This document shows, one piece after another, positions 17,739 through 27,141 of a DNA stretch of 64,000 nucleotides. A program made the position numbers and the translations under genes. The DNA lies in contig NZ_CP049868.1 in assembly GCF_011303555.1 (NCBI RefSeq), forward strand, positions 5,394,001 to 5,458,000, written 5' to 3'. The stretch is from Pedobacter sp. HDW13. GTDB lineage: Bacteria; Bacteroidota; Bacteroidia; Sphingobacteriales; Sphingobacteriaceae. The notes beneath the pieces were generated by a model. That model saw only the letters and a list, made by a program, of their open reading frames with translations, made no database searches and was not told the origin of the DNA. Each line of letters starts with the position of its first letter. Position 1 is the first letter of the stretch.

Positions 17739-19229
17739 TTAATCTTCTGCGTTTACCCTGGCTGCTTTTACAGCCCTGTTCCAGCCTTTTATTCTGGCAG
17801 TATTGTCTACACCTTCCTCAGCTACAAAAGTGGTATCTATTTTCCACTGCGATCTGATTTGGTCGATATTTTCCCAGAAACCGGTAGCTAAACCGGCCAG
17901 ATAAGCTGCGCCAATGGCTGTAACCTCGGTTACTTTTGGTCTGATCACTTTACAATTCAACAAGTCGGCCTGGAACTGCATTAAAAGGTTATTGGCCGTA
18001 GCGCCACCATCTACACGGAGTTCGGCAATGTTTACACCAGCATCGGCTTCCATTGCTTTTAAAACATCCATGGTTTGGTAGGCAATGCTTTCAAGTGCAG
18101 CGCGCGCAATATGCGATTTATTGGTGCCGCGGGTTAAGCCAGTAATGGTTCCGCGTGCATGTTGATCCCAGTGTGGTGCCCCTAAGCCAGCAAAGGCCGG
18201 CACTACGTACACACCATCGGTATCTTTTACTTTTTTAGCTAAAGTTTCTACATCAGCCGATTTGGAAATTAAACCCATTTCGTCGCGAAGCCATTGTACT
18301 ACTGCGCCGCCGATAAAAATACTGCCCTCTAAAGCGTATTGCACCTCGCCGTTAATCTGCCAGGCAATGGTAGTTAGTAAATTATTTTCCGAAATTTTAG
18401 GTGTTGTTCCAATATTCATCAACATAAAACAGCCGGTGCCGTACGTGTTTTTTACCATCCCCACTTCGGTACACATCTGGCCAAATAAAGCCGATTGCTG
18501 ATCGCCGGCAATACCTGCAATAGGTATTTTAGCCGCCAAAATCTTTCCTGCTGTTTCGCCATATACCTCGCTCGATGATTTAACGGTTGGCAACATCTGT
18601 TTAGGAATACCAAATAGTTCTAGCAATTCATCATCCCAGCTTAAGGTGTGAATGTTGTAAATCATGGTACGCGAGGCGTTCGTTACATCGGTAACGTGTT
18701 TTTCGCCTGCGGTTAATTTCCAGATCAGCCAGCTGTCAATGGTTCCGAAAGCAAGCTTGCCTGCTTCGGCTTTTTCTCTGGCGCCTGCTACATTTTCGAG
18801 GATCCACCTTACTTTGGTGGCCGAAAAATAAGCATCTATAATCAGTCCGGTTTTTCCCTGTATCCTCCCCGAAAGGCCCTGAGCCTTGATTTCATCACAA
18901 TAAGCAGAAGTGCGCCGGTCTTGCCATACAATAGCATTATGTACAGGCATACCGGTCTCTTTATCCCAAACCACTGTTGTCTCACGCTGATTTGTAATCC
19001 CAATCGAGTCGATATCACTCACGGTTAAACCGGCTTTAACAATAACCTCGGTTACAACAGCTAGTTGTGTAGACCATATTTCCATCGGATCGTGCTCTAC
19101 CCAGCCTGCCTTGGGATAAATTTGGGTAAATTCGCGCTGTGCAATGGCTATAATGTCGCCATTGTGATCAAAAATAATTGCTCTCGAACTTGTGGTTCCC
19201 TGATCGAGAGACAGGATGTACTTGCTCAT
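17739..19229 (-). CDS. glpK: Glycerol kinase
   Basis: A 496-residue FGGY-family kinase that converts glycerol and ATP to glycerol 3-phosphate. Recognised by SLDQGTTSSRAIIFD at the N-terminus, GITNQRETTVVWD, the substrate-binding YFSATKVRWILEN, and the C-terminal DGGATANNLLMQFQADLL. The length is that of bacterial GlpK. It lies between glpD and glpF with short gaps (14 and 30 bp), so the three form one operon for glycerol use. Confidence 0.97.
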   Translation of the reverse strand: MSKYILSLDQGTTSSRAIIFDHNGDIIAIAQREFTQIYPKAGWVEHDPMEIWSTQLAVVTEVIVKAGLTVSDIDSIGITNQRETTVVWDKETGMPVHNAIVWQDRRTSAYCDEIKAQGLSGRIQGKTGLIIDAYFSATKVRWILENVAGAREKAEAGKLAFGTIDSWLIWKLTAGEKHVTDVTNASRTMIYNIHTLSWDDELLELFGIPKQMLPTVKSSSEVYGETAGKILAAKIPIAGIAGDQQSALFGQMCTEVGMVKNTYGTGCFMLMNIGTTPKISENNLLTTIAWQINGEVQYALEGSIFIGGAVVQWLRDEMGLISKSADVETLAKKVKDTDGVYVVPAFAGLGAPHWDQHARGTITGLTRGTNKSHIARAALESIAYQTMDVLKAMEADAGVNIAELRVDGGATANNLLMQFQADLLNCKVIRPKVTEVTAIGAAYLAGLATGFWENIDQIRSQWKIDTTFVAEEGVDNTARIKGWNRAVKAARVNAED

Positions 19230-19243
19230 AATTAAGAATTTGG

Positions 19244-20848
19244 TTAGTGGGCTAAAGCCGTTCCGGTATTTATTTGTATTGGATGATAAATATAGCCGTT
19301 TGCTAAGGTATTAAAAGTTTCAATCTGATTTGTTCCCCAATCCTGATCAGCTGATAATTCTTGTGCGAGGAGCGAGGCCACTTTAGGAGCCATATCTTTC
19401 GCTGCCTGCGCATCAATAAACAAAATGCGTAATCTCCTGCTTAAAATATCTTCTACAGTTTCGGCCATTTCGTTCCTTGCCGACCATACTACTTCGGCAC
19501 AGGTGTAAGGAAAATCTTTGTGCAGTTTCTCAGCCAGATTAGGGTTTTCCTGTATCAATGCCTCTATTCTATCACGATCTGAACCAAAAATATCCAGATG
19601 ATGATCTCCTTTTATATTGGTAGTACCATGGATTTTTAAATTCTCCGTTATACATGCTTTCGCTTCGAGGCCAGCATGTGAAATGGCGAGATCTACGGTT
19701 TCTTCGGCCATACGGCGGTAAGTAGTCCATTTTCCACCGGTAATGGTAATTAAGCCTTTTGCTGAAACCATTAATTTGTGGTCGCGGCTAATTTCTTTAG
19801 TGTTGTTGCCGCTGTTGTTCGTAGGTGCTGCAAGCGGTCTTAAACCAGAAAAAACGCTGAGGATATCTGTTTCCAGTGGCTTACGCTTAAAGTAACTGGT
19901 TGCGGTAGCCATAATAAAATCTACTTCTTCTTTTAAAGCTCTTGGTTCGAGGCTATGTTCATCTAAAGGAGTATCGGTTGTGCCCACAAGCAAATGTTCA
20001 TGCCACGGAACGGCAAACAATACCCTTCCATCTGATGTTTTCGGGATCATCAATGCAGATTCGCTGTTTAAAAAGCTTTTATCCAGAACAATGTGAACCC
20101 CCTGACTCGGACGCACCAGTTTTTTTGCATTGGGGTTATTCATTTGTAAAATATCATCAACAAAAACACCTGTGGCATTAATTACAACTTTACCATGGTG
20201 TTTGGCTTTTTCTCCAGTGAGTACATCTTCGGTTTCAATACCGGTAACTACGTTGCCATCACTTTTTATTAAGGCAGTAACTTTGGTGTAGTTTAGTAAA
20301 ACAGCTCCATTTTCTATAGCGGTTTGAGCAATATTGATGGCTAAACGGGCATCATCAAATTTTCCGTCGTAATATCTGATGCTTCCTTTTAAGCTCTTTT
20401 CTTTGATGCCTGGCATTATGCTCAAAGTCTCTTTTCTGCTGAAATATTTCGATTTTCCGAAACTGTATTTACCCGAAAGCCAATCGTACAATGTTAAACC
20501 GGCCAGGTATTTAATTACTGAAAACCAATTGTAGCAGGGGATGAGGAAGGCTTCTTTATCTACCAGATGTTTGGCATTTTGCTGCAAAAGGCCACGTTCT
20601 TTCAAAGCGTGCCTTACCAGGGCAATATCGCCCTGTGCTAAATAGCGTACGCCACCATGAACCAGTTTAGTACTTCGGCTGGATGTTCCTTTTGCAAAAT
20701 CTGATTGTTCTACCAGTAAGGTCTTAAGTCCGCGGCTGGCAGCATCTAAGGCCGTGCCTAAACCGGTAGCCCCTCCACCAATAATAATCAGATCCCAATT
20801 GATGTTTTCGGCAAGTATATGTTGGTGTAATCTCTTCATTGGTCTCAT
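19244..20848 (-). CDS. glpD: Glycerol-3-phosphate dehydrogenase, FAD-dependent
   Basis: A 534-residue membrane-associated flavoprotein that oxidises glycerol 3-phosphate to dihydroxyacetone phosphate and passes electrons to quinone. The FAD-binding dinucleotide fold is DLIIIGGGATGLGTALDA near residue 20, followed by the family signature TSSRSTKLVHGGVRYL. The C-terminal DAO-C domain is present. A start at the ATG three codons later (20839) is equally possible. First gene of the glpDKF operon, divergent from a DeoR-type regulator. Confidence 0.96.
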   Translation of the reverse strand: MRPMKRLHQHILAENINWDLIIIGGGATGLGTALDAASRGLKTLLVEQSDFAKGTSSRSTKLVHGGVRYLAQGDIALVRHALKERGLLQQNAKHLVDKEAFLIPCYNWFSVIKYLAGLTLYDWLSGKYSFGKSKYFSRKETLSIMPGIKEKSLKGSIRYYDGKFDDARLAINIAQTAIENGAVLLNYTKVTALIKSDGNVVTGIETEDVLTGEKAKHHGKVVINATGVFVDDILQMNNPNAKKLVRPSQGVHIVLDKSFLNSESALMIPKTSDGRVLFAVPWHEHLLVGTTDTPLDEHSLEPRALKEEVDFIMATATSYFKRKPLETDILSVFSGLRPLAAPTNNSGNNTKEISRDHKLMVSAKGLITITGGKWTTYRRMAEETVDLAISHAGLEAKACITENLKIHGTTNIKGDHHLDIFGSDRDRIEALIQENPNLAEKLHKDFPYTCAEVVWSARNEMAETVEDILSRRLRILFIDAQAAKDMAPKVASLLAQELSADQDWGTNQIETFNTLANGYIYHPIQINTGTALAH

Positions 20849-20876
20849 CCGTTAATTACGAACCTCATGTTTAATT

Positions 20877-20945
20877 TGCTTTCGTTGTGTTTGTGAAAAT
20901 AATAAAACGAAACAATACGCAATTATAAGGAATCGTAATCGAAAT
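20877..20945. promoter_or_regulatory. Candidate DeoR/GlpR operator region between glpD and the regulator gene
   Basis: The 194-bp divergent intergenic region holds three TTTCG/CGAAA half-sites: GCTTTCGTTG (about 20877), AAAACGAAACA (20904) and AATCGAAAT (20937). GlpR-type repressors bind A/T-rich sites containing TCG half-sites, so this is a plausible operator cluster. The region is AT-rich and only the core tetra- or pentamers recur. Confidence 0.4.
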
Positions 20946-21042
20946 AATATAATAAGCGTATTAAAAATTTATTAAATATTTCTACAAAATATGCTAAAAC
21001 CTGTTTTTATTGCTATTTTGCAGCTTCCTAATTAAATATGTT

Positions 21043-21807
21043 ATGATGAATTTGGCTGAGAGACATCAGTTTATTTTAAGTCGCCTGCAACGTGACCAAT
21101 ACATTAATGTGGTTGATTTGTGTAAGGAACTGAAAGTCTCGTCTGTAACAATAAGAAAGGACTTAAAACTACTGGAAGATAAAAGCCTGCTTTTCAGAAC
21201 ACATGGTGGGGCAACTGTAAATAATCCATACACGGTTGACCGGCCGGTTAATGAGAAAGAGAAACTGCAATCAACCGAAAAGAATAAAATAGGTATCGCC
21301 GCCGCCGGCATGTTAAACGATAACGATTCGATTGTAATCGCCTCGGGTACAACAGTACTTTATTTTGCTAAAAATATTGCGCCTGCTACAAATTTAACAG
21401 TGGTTACTTCGGCATTGAATGTAGCACTTGAGCTAATGCGCGAACCTAGTATAGAAGTGATACAGTTAGGCGGTTTGCTCAGAAAAAGCTCATCGTCGGT
21501 AATGGGAGCCTATGCTGAACAGGTTTTGCAGGACTTCTATTTTAATAAACTGTTTTTAGGGGTTGATGGGATAGACCTTGATTTTGGTTTAACCACTACA
21601 AACGCTATGGAAGCCCATTTAAACCGAAAAATGATTGGTGCTTCGCAAAGGACTATTGTATTGGCCGATTCGACCAAATTTGGTAAAAGAGGCTTTGGGA
21701 AAATATGCGGTTTAGAAGAAATTGATCACATTATAACTGATAAAGGAATTTCTGATCAAATTGTAAAACATTTGGAGAGTTTAGGTGTTACTGTTACGAT
21801 CGTATAG
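21043..21807 (+). CDS. DeoR/GlpR family transcriptional regulator
   Basis: About 254 residues. The N-terminal DeoR winged-helix (ERHQFILSRLQRDQYINVVDLCKELKVSSVTIRKDL) contains the family signature with recognition helix SSVTIRKDLKLLE. The C-terminal sugar-phosphate-sensing domain has IASGTTVLYFAKNI and LGVDGID. The start is placed at ATG 21043; an upstream TTG at 21010 would add 11 unconvincing residues. It is divergent from the glpD-glpK-glpF operon, so it probably represses that operon and responds to glycerol 3-phosphate. Confidence 0.9.
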   Translation: MMNLAERHQFILSRLQRDQYINVVDLCKELKVSSVTIRKDLKLLEDKSLLFRTHGGATVNNPYTVDRPVNEKEKLQSTEKNKIGIAAAGMLNDNDSIVIASGTTVLYFAKNIAPATNLTVVTSALNVALELMREPSIEVIQLGGLLRKSSSSVMGAYAEQVLQDFYFNKLFLGVDGIDLDFGLTTTNAMEAHLNRKMIGASQRTIVLADSTKFGKRGFGKICGLEEIDHIITDKGISDQIVKHLESLGVTVTIV

Positions 21808-21851
21808 CGAAAACCATGCTAACGGTTAAACCAAAACATTATAATTTGAAC

Positions 21852-22241
21852 ATGGGAAAAAAAAGAATACACATTTTAGAGGATGATCAGGAGATCAGAA
21901 ACGTTATCGAAATTCTGTTAAGCGATGAAGGATTTGAATTACAGCTTTCATCATCATTTGCCGAGTTAAAAAAGAATATCCAGGATGCAATGCCCGATCT
22001 TTTCCTGCTTGATGTGATGCTGCCTGATGGTAACGGTGCTGAAATATGCGAAGATTTAAAAACAGATATTTTCACCAAACATATCCCGATTATTGTAATG
22101 TCGGCACAAAACAACAGTGAACAGAAAGCCATTGATGCTTTTGCCGATGATTATATCAGTAAACCTTTTGATATTGATGATGTGCTGAAACGAATTAATG
22201 CACAACTACAAAAAAGTGCCGATAATAGCGTAAAAATATAA
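21852..22241 (+). CDS. Stand-alone response-regulator receiver domain protein
   Basis: About 129 residues, a single CheY-like receiver. Key residues are visible: the acidic pair in HILEDDQE, the phospho-acceptor Asp in LFLLDVMLPDG, the Ser in PIIVMSA and the Lys in YISKPFD. No output domain is present. The start at 21852 (MGKKRIHILEDD) fits the domain; an upstream ATG at 21816 adds 12 residues and only leaves a 9-bp gap after the regulator gene. No histidine kinase lies nearby, so the partner is unknown. Confidence 0.85.
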   Translation: MGKKRIHILEDDQEIRNVIEILLSDEGFELQLSSSFAELKKNIQDAMPDLFLLDVMLPDGNGAEICEDLKTDIFTKHIPIIVMSAQNNSEQKAIDAFADDYISKPFDIDDVLKRINAQLQKSADNSVKI

Positions 22242-22276
22242 CATCAACTGGCTACGGCTGCTTATAGCATTTAAAA

Positions 22277-22316
22277 GAAAAAGGTCAGGTTTGTAAACCT
22301 GACCTTTTTCTTTTTT
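22277..22316. terminator. Strong bidirectional terminator
   Basis: A perfect 16-bp stem (GAAAAAGGTCAGGTTT with AAACCTGACCTTTTTC) around a two-base spacer, followed by TTTTTT. It ends both the receiver gene and the converging NeuD-like gene. Confidence 0.9.
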
Positions 22317-22318
22317 AA

Positions 22319-22996
22319 TTATGCTGGTTTTGCATCCGGCGTTTTGGTAAACATTACAAAACGCTTAGAATCGCCAATGCGCTGGGTTGCGGAGGCATTT
22401 GTGATAATGGCATAATCTTCGGTGTTTTTGTTAATGAAAACGCCTGCGCCAATGATATTGTGTGTACCAATAATAACATCTTCTTTCACGGCAGAATTTA
22501 TCCCCAGGAATGAGTTATGGCCCACAGTTACATTGCCTGCCAGAATATTGCCCGAAAGCAATACATTGTTTTCGAGGGTGCAATGGTGGCCTATTCTCGA
22601 TCCAATAAGCATACAGTTATTTCCAATCGCTACAAATGGTTGTATATCGCAGCATTGATCAATAAAAATATTGTGCCCCATTACTAAATCGGGCCATATA
22701 TTGGCTTTAGATGAAATGTAATTGGCAAAATGATAACCAGCTTCGTTTACCTTATTATAAATGCTTTCTCTGGCGCTGTTTCTACCTATGGCAATATGCA
22801 TTTTATTTGCATCCGGAGGGAAATCTTTTGTTACCTGAGCAAAGCTCAGAATAGGTAAGCCCAATAATGTACTTCCAGCCGGCGGTACATAAGCATCATC
22901 GACACAAAATGCCACAACATTATACGGGCTATCGTTCATAAACGAATAACCTATAAATTCGGCCATTTTCCCTGTTCCATAGATAATAACTTTCAT
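22319..22996 (-). CDS. NeuD/PglD-like sugar O- or N-acetyltransferase
   Basis: A 225-residue protein with an N-terminal Rossmann-like domain (KVIIYGTGKMAEFIGY) and a C-terminal left-handed beta-helix made of hexapeptide repeats (about residues 95-195: IGNNCMLIGSRIGHHCTLENNVLLSGN and following). The catalytic-type His lies in GHHC. The family acetylates nucleotide sugars or sialic-acid-like precursors using acetyl-CoA. Divergently placed about 720 bp from the polysaccharide locus, it may acetylate a residue of that polymer, but this is inference from position. Confidence 0.8.
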   Translation of the reverse strand: MKVIIYGTGKMAEFIGYSFMNDSPYNVVAFCVDDAYVPPAGSTLLGLPILSFAQVTKDFPPDANKMHIAIGRNSARESIYNKVNEAGYHFANYISSKANIWPDLVMGHNIFIDQCCDIQPFVAIGNNCMLIGSRIGHHCTLENNVLLSGNILAGNVTVGHNSFLGINSAVKEDVIIGTHNIIGAGVFINKNTEDYAIITNASATQRIGDSKRFVMFTKTPDAKPA

Positions 22997-23718
22997 AATT
23001 TAGTTTTTGGTGAATCACTAATTTATACATTAAATAGCCTTAATTGTTTGTTTAAACCCACACTGTACACTTATTGCATACCGCTGTTTACAGTTTTCAC
23101 ATTTGCGCAATCTGGTTGTTTTTGTACCCATATTTTGCAGGCTGGAGGCGCCTGCAGCCGATTGTTAATCGTTTTACAAGCTTTCAAAAGGGAACCAGCT
23201 AAATTAAACCAGGTTTATAACAATAAAAGTATTTTTCAGGGCCTGGATAAATAGCTGTATAGTAGGTTATACATCAATGCGAAAATGCCACAAAATCAGA
23301 ATGGTAAGGGTTGAAATTGTACCCGCCACTGGTCTGAATTTTATAATATGGAAACAGTCAGCAGTAAATTTTAAGTGGCACCACTAAAAAAGCAAAAATT
23401 CGGGGAGTTTATTGTAGTATTAAACAGCTTTTTTAAATGTTAAATCATTTTCTGACGTTTTTTAGTTTTTTGCCTTCAAATTTTTCTTTAAAATAGCCCG
23501 TTTTTAACGAAAACAAACGTTTGTTTTTTTACATCTTTTGCGCCAAAAAATTCACAAATCATGTATAATTTATGGGTGCAGTTACTGGAATACTGTGTAC
23601 GCTGTTTATTAATTATACAATTTAAATACAACCCCGTTTAGCCTATAAAACATTGGGGCATTATTGCATAGCTTAGTTCTCAATAAATCGAACCACAAAC
23701 TCAAACATTACTTAAGCT
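22997..23718. other. 722-bp intergenic region upstream of the polysaccharide locus
   Basis: No convincing gene is visible; a short open frame at about 23048-23254 has no family features. The region carries the palindrome at 23510-23527 and AT-rich stretches, and is presumably the promoter region of the export/kinase genes. I could not find a clear TAnnTTTG promoter. Confidence 0.5.
23510..23527. promoter_or_regulatory. Palindromic operator-like site AAAACAAACGTTTGTTTT
   Basis: An 18-bp perfect palindrome with the same CAAACGTTTG core seen twice upstream of the metallopeptidase gene. It lies about 190 bp upstream of the first polysaccharide export gene. LacI-family operators have this kind of centre. 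Confidence 0.5.
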
Positions 23719-24477
23719 ATGAAGAAAGTAATATTATTTATCGCCATATATACTTGCCTTGCTACAGGCTGCGCTCCAAGAAGAGACTTAGTATATTTTA
23801 GTAACCTGGCTAAACAAACAAGCGAGGAAAAATTACCAGCTCAGGAAGTAAAAATACAACAGAACGATTTGTTAAGTGTAAGCATTAATAGCTTAAACCA
23901 GGAATCGAATGTATTGTTTGCTGTAAATACAAAAGTACCGAGCGCTGAGAACAATTATAAAGTAGAGGGTTACAGGGTTAGCAAAGACGGGATGATTAAC
24001 CTACCTGTAGTTGGAAATGTAAGATTAGAAGGGTTGACCATTGAACAGGCACAGACAACCATCTCCAGAGAACTGGATAAATATGTTAAAAAGCCGGTGG
24101 TTGATATACAGCTGGTTAACTTTAAGGTAACTGTAATTGGAGAAGTAAACCGCCCGTCGAATTTTACGGTACAAGGTGATAACATTAACCTTTTACAAGC
24201 TTTGGGCTTAGCAGGTGATATGACCGTGTACGGCAAGCGCGATAATGTGCTGGTAATTAGAGAGCAAAACGGACAACGCGTAATGAAAAGACTTAACCTG
24301 AACAATCAGGATGTAATGAATTCTCCCTTCTTTTTCCTTAAACAGAATGATATCGTATATGTAGAGCCCGATAAATCGAAAGCCAGCGAGTACAGTACAA
24401 ATACCCGCGTGATGCCACTCGTAATCGCTTCTATATCGGCAGTGGCAGTATTAATAACAGCTGTTTTAAAACAATAA
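23719..24477 (+). CDS. Polysaccharide export lipoprotein (Wza/BexD-like)
   Basis: A 252-residue lipoprotein: signal peptide with lipobox LATGC (Cys18). The poly-export domain (about residues 45-130) starts at VKIQQNDLLSVSIN and continues through YRVSKDGMINLPVVGNVRLEGLT, then an SLBB domain (VTVIGEVNRPSNFTV onward). The C-terminus has a hydrophobic helix (VMPLVIASISAVAVLITAVL). Wza-type proteins form the outer-membrane channel for capsule or exopolysaccharide. First gene of the locus; the Wzc-like kinase gene follows 22 bp later. Confidence 0.92.
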   Translation: MKKVILFIAIYTCLATGCAPRRDLVYFSNLAKQTSEEKLPAQEVKIQQNDLLSVSINSLNQESNVLFAVNTKVPSAENNYKVEGYRVSKDGMINLPVVGNVRLEGLTIEQAQTTISRELDKYVKKPVVDIQLVNFKVTVIGEVNRPSNFTVQGDNINLLQALGLAGDMTVYGKRDNVLVIREQNGQRVMKRLNLNNQDVMNSPFFFLKQNDIVYVEPDKSKASEYSTNTRVMPLVIASISAVAVLITAVLKQ

Positions 24478-24499
24478 CGTCTCTTAAAATAACAAGAAC

Positions 24500-26791
24500 A
24501 TGTCTAAACAAATCATAAATGGTGGCGCAAAAGATTTTGCAGAAACTATGATAAGTTTTGCCAGAAACTGGCCCTATTTTCTACTGAGTATTGCCATTTG
24601 TATGGGTGCTGTATATGGTTTCTTATACATTACACCACCAAAATACAAGGTAACCAGCACATTGCTAATCTCTGATGACAAAAACGGTGCAGCCATGTCG
24701 AACAGTACTGCATTCAGCGACCTTAATATGTTTCAAACTGTTAAAACGGTTGATAACGAAATCGAGATCCTGAGATCGAGAGACCTGATTTTTAAAGTGT
24801 TGAAAAAACTGAACCTGGAAACTGCTTATTTTAAAAAAGAAGGTTTTAGGGAAAAAGAACTTTATGGTAAAACATCTCCGCTGGTGGTTACAGCTATTAG
24901 CTTAAAAAATGGTGCTTATGCCCGTAAAATCAACATTTCATATCTTGATGATATTTCATACATCATTCAGGATAGCCTGAATACCAACATTGTAAAGTAT
25001 GGAGATACCCTGCACAATAAAAATTATGTTGTTAAAGTAGAGAAAGGTCCGGCATTTCAAAGAGAATTTGGCAAAATCAAAATCCAGTTTAAAAACCTTT
25101 ACAAAATGACAGAAGCCTACAGTTTGGTTTCGTTAAAAATAGTACCGGTTGTGAAAGATGCAAACACCATTACCATTAGCTTAAACGATGTGGTACCACA
25201 AAGGGGAATTGATATTTTAAATGATTTGATTGAGACTTACAACATCAATAACGTTAACAATAAAAATACCATTGCCCGTAATACCATCCGTTTTATCGAT
25301 AACAGACTCAAATACCTGGTTAGCGATTTATCAGGCACTGAAGAAGATGTAGAAAACTACAAGCAACAAAACCGTGTTACCGATATTAATATGGATGCGC
25401 AGATGAATGCTGCCCGTACCGGAGAATATAACCAGTTACTGGAAAACTCATCAGTGCAACTAAGAATACTATCTTCAATTGAAAGTTATTTCAGAGGTAA
25501 ACAAAGCCAGTATGATCTCGCACCAAGCGCCATGGGCCTTAAAGACCCAATTTTAAATTCACTGATCTCTAAATTTAACGATTTACAGTTAGAGCGTAAC
25601 AGGATGTTACGCACTGCAAACGCTGAAAATCCATTGGTTTTAAACCTCAATGAGCAGTTGGCTACATTAAAAACCAATATACTAGAAAATTTAAGCAGCA
25701 TTAAACAAGGATTTGTAATTGAACGCAATAATTTAAGGGCCAATTACTCGCAGTATGATAGTAAAATCAAATCTGTGCCTACTATAGAACGCGGTTTACT
25801 GGAAAGAAGCCGTGAGCAAAGTGTAAAATCGGGACTATATAAATATCTGTTACAAAAAAGGGAGGAAACGGCTTTATCGCTCTCAGCCACCGTCCCTACC
25901 TCGCAGGTAGTAGATAAGCCGGCTTATAATACAACACCAGAAAGTCCGAAACAACCACTTTTATATTTGTGTAGCTTTATCCTTGGCTTCCTTGTACCAG
26001 CAGGTGCCATTTACATCAAAGGATTCTTCAATAACAAAGTACAGGATGCAAGTACAATTGAATTAACCGGAGCAAGAATGCTTGGTGAGCTTTCGCATAA
26101 CCTCGATAAAAGCACCATTGTTTTTCAAAAAGACAACCGTTCTACCATATCCGAGTTGTTCAGGTATATCAGAATGAATTTAGGTTTGATGGCTGGCAAT
26201 GGCGATAACAAAGTGATGCTGGTAACATCGAGTATGAAAGGAGAAGGTAAAACTTTCTTCAGCGTAAACCTGGCCACAACTTTAGGTATGTTAGATAAAA
26301 AAGTAGTGGTGCTCGAATTTGATTTAAGAAAACCTGACTTGTTGAATAAAGTAGGCTTAAAGCAAACCGTTGGTTTAACCGATTACCTGATTGATGATGC
26401 CGTATTTTTAGAAGACATTATCAAACCTACCAAGATATCGGAGCATATTTCGGTAATTGGTTGTGGCAAATCGCCCGAAAATCCAGCCGAAGTAATGATG
26501 AGCCCTAAAATGGATGCGCTCTTTGACGAGCTAAAAGATAGGTTTGATTATATCATCATCGATACATCGCCTGTTGGACAGGTTGCCGACGCCTTTAGCC
26601 TGGCCGAGTACGCAGATGTAAGCATTTACTTAGTAAGATACAACTATACCAATAAATACCAGCTGGCCATATTGAAAGATATTTGCGAGAATAACAAGCT
26701 TAAAAATCCGATGGTTGTTTTTAACGACGCCAAACGTGAGAAAAACCAGAAATACAGTTACGGGGGTTATGGTTATGCCATGGCAAACTAA
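24500..26791 (+). CDS. Wzc-like polysaccharide co-polymerase / tyrosine autokinase
   Basis: A 763-residue inner-membrane protein. N-terminal Wzz domain with TM helix (PYFLLSIAICMGAVYGFLYI), periplasmic coiled-coil part and GNVR motif (YLLQKREETALS) before the second TM helix. The cytoplasmic BY-kinase domain has Walker A SSMKGEGKT (about residue 580), Walker A' EFDLRKPDL and Walker B YIIIDTSP (about 683). The C-terminus is a tyrosine cluster (YSYGGYGYAMAN) for autophosphorylation. It controls polymer length and export together with the Wza-like protein. A 350-bp leader separates it from the biosynthetic operon. Confidence 0.93.
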   Translation: MSKQIINGGAKDFAETMISFARNWPYFLLSIAICMGAVYGFLYITPPKYKVTSTLLISDDKNGAAMSNSTAFSDLNMFQTVKTVDNEIEILRSRDLIFKVLKKLNLETAYFKKEGFREKELYGKTSPLVVTAISLKNGAYARKINISYLDDISYIIQDSLNTNIVKYGDTLHNKNYVVKVEKGPAFQREFGKIKIQFKNLYKMTEAYSLVSLKIVPVVKDANTITISLNDVVPQRGIDILNDLIETYNINNVNNKNTIARNTIRFIDNRLKYLVSDLSGTEEDVENYKQQNRVTDINMDAQMNAARTGEYNQLLENSSVQLRILSSIESYFRGKQSQYDLAPSAMGLKDPILNSLISKFNDLQLERNRMLRTANAENPLVLNLNEQLATLKTNILENLSSIKQGFVIERNNLRANYSQYDSKIKSVPTIERGLLERSREQSVKSGLYKYLLQKREETALSLSATVPTSQVVDKPAYNTTPESPKQPLLYLCSFILGFLVPAGAIYIKGFFNNKVQDASTIELTGARMLGELSHNLDKSTIVFQKDNRSTISELFRYIRMNLGLMAGNGDNKVMLVTSSMKGEGKTFFSVNLATTLGMLDKKVVVLEFDLRKPDLLNKVGLKQTVGLTDYLIDDAVFLEDIIKPTKISEHISVIGCGKSPENPAEVMMSPKMDALFDELKDRFDYIIIDTSPVGQVADAFSLAEYADVSIYLVRYNYTNKYQLAILKDICENNKLKNPMVVFNDAKREKNQKYSYGGYGYAMAN

Positions 26792-26997
26792 AACAGCCTT
26801 ATTTTACCCTGAATATCAAGAATACCTAGTACCCAATACCAAATAAACGTCCCCAAACGATTTAATTCTGTTTACCAGCTTATTGAACCACGTGCCCTAA
26901 CTAAGCCCGGTTAAAAGTTCAGGCAGCTGTAAACTACTCACATTAGATTGCCCATTTGCCTTTTAAAGCATTACGGTTTTGAATAACAAAAAATAGT

Positions 26998-27114
26998 CAT
27001 GTAAGTGATATAGCGAAGCTGTATCCGGCCTGCTAAAACAGTTCAACCTTAAAAAAAGCATTATTACTTACACCATGTAAGTGATATAGCGAAGCTGTAC
27101 CAAAGGGGCTAAAA
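26998..27114 (+). promoter_or_regulatory. Two-copy bipartite leader repeat with GAA-loop hairpin, before the NusG-like gene
   Basis: In the 350-bp gap 26792-27141 a 26-bp sequence starting CATGTAAGTGATATAGCGAA occurs exactly twice (26998-27023 and 27074-27099), 76 bp apart. In both copies it is followed after 8 variable bases by GCTAAAA (27032 and 27108). As RNA each copy can fold: TATAGC, loop GAA, GCTGTA; copy 1 extends to an 8-bp stem. No T tract follows, so it is not a plain terminator. It may be the recognition element of the adjacent NusG paralogue or part of a promoter leader. The rest of the gap shows nothing. Confidence 0.6.
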
Positions 27115-27141
27115 ATTAAATCATAATCTCTATCAAATCAT

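Noticed and set aside
21010..21042. TTG start for the DeoR-type regulator
   Set aside because: The added residues do not belong to the domain; ATG 21043 fits the family start.
23048..23254. Short open frame of 68 codons in the gap before the polysaccharide locus
   Set aside because: No family feature, no clear signal peptide or composition bias, and it lies in a region that looks regulatory.
23255..23718. JUMPstart/ops element of enterobacterial type before the polysaccharide genes
   Set aside because: No GGCGGTAGC-type core is present.
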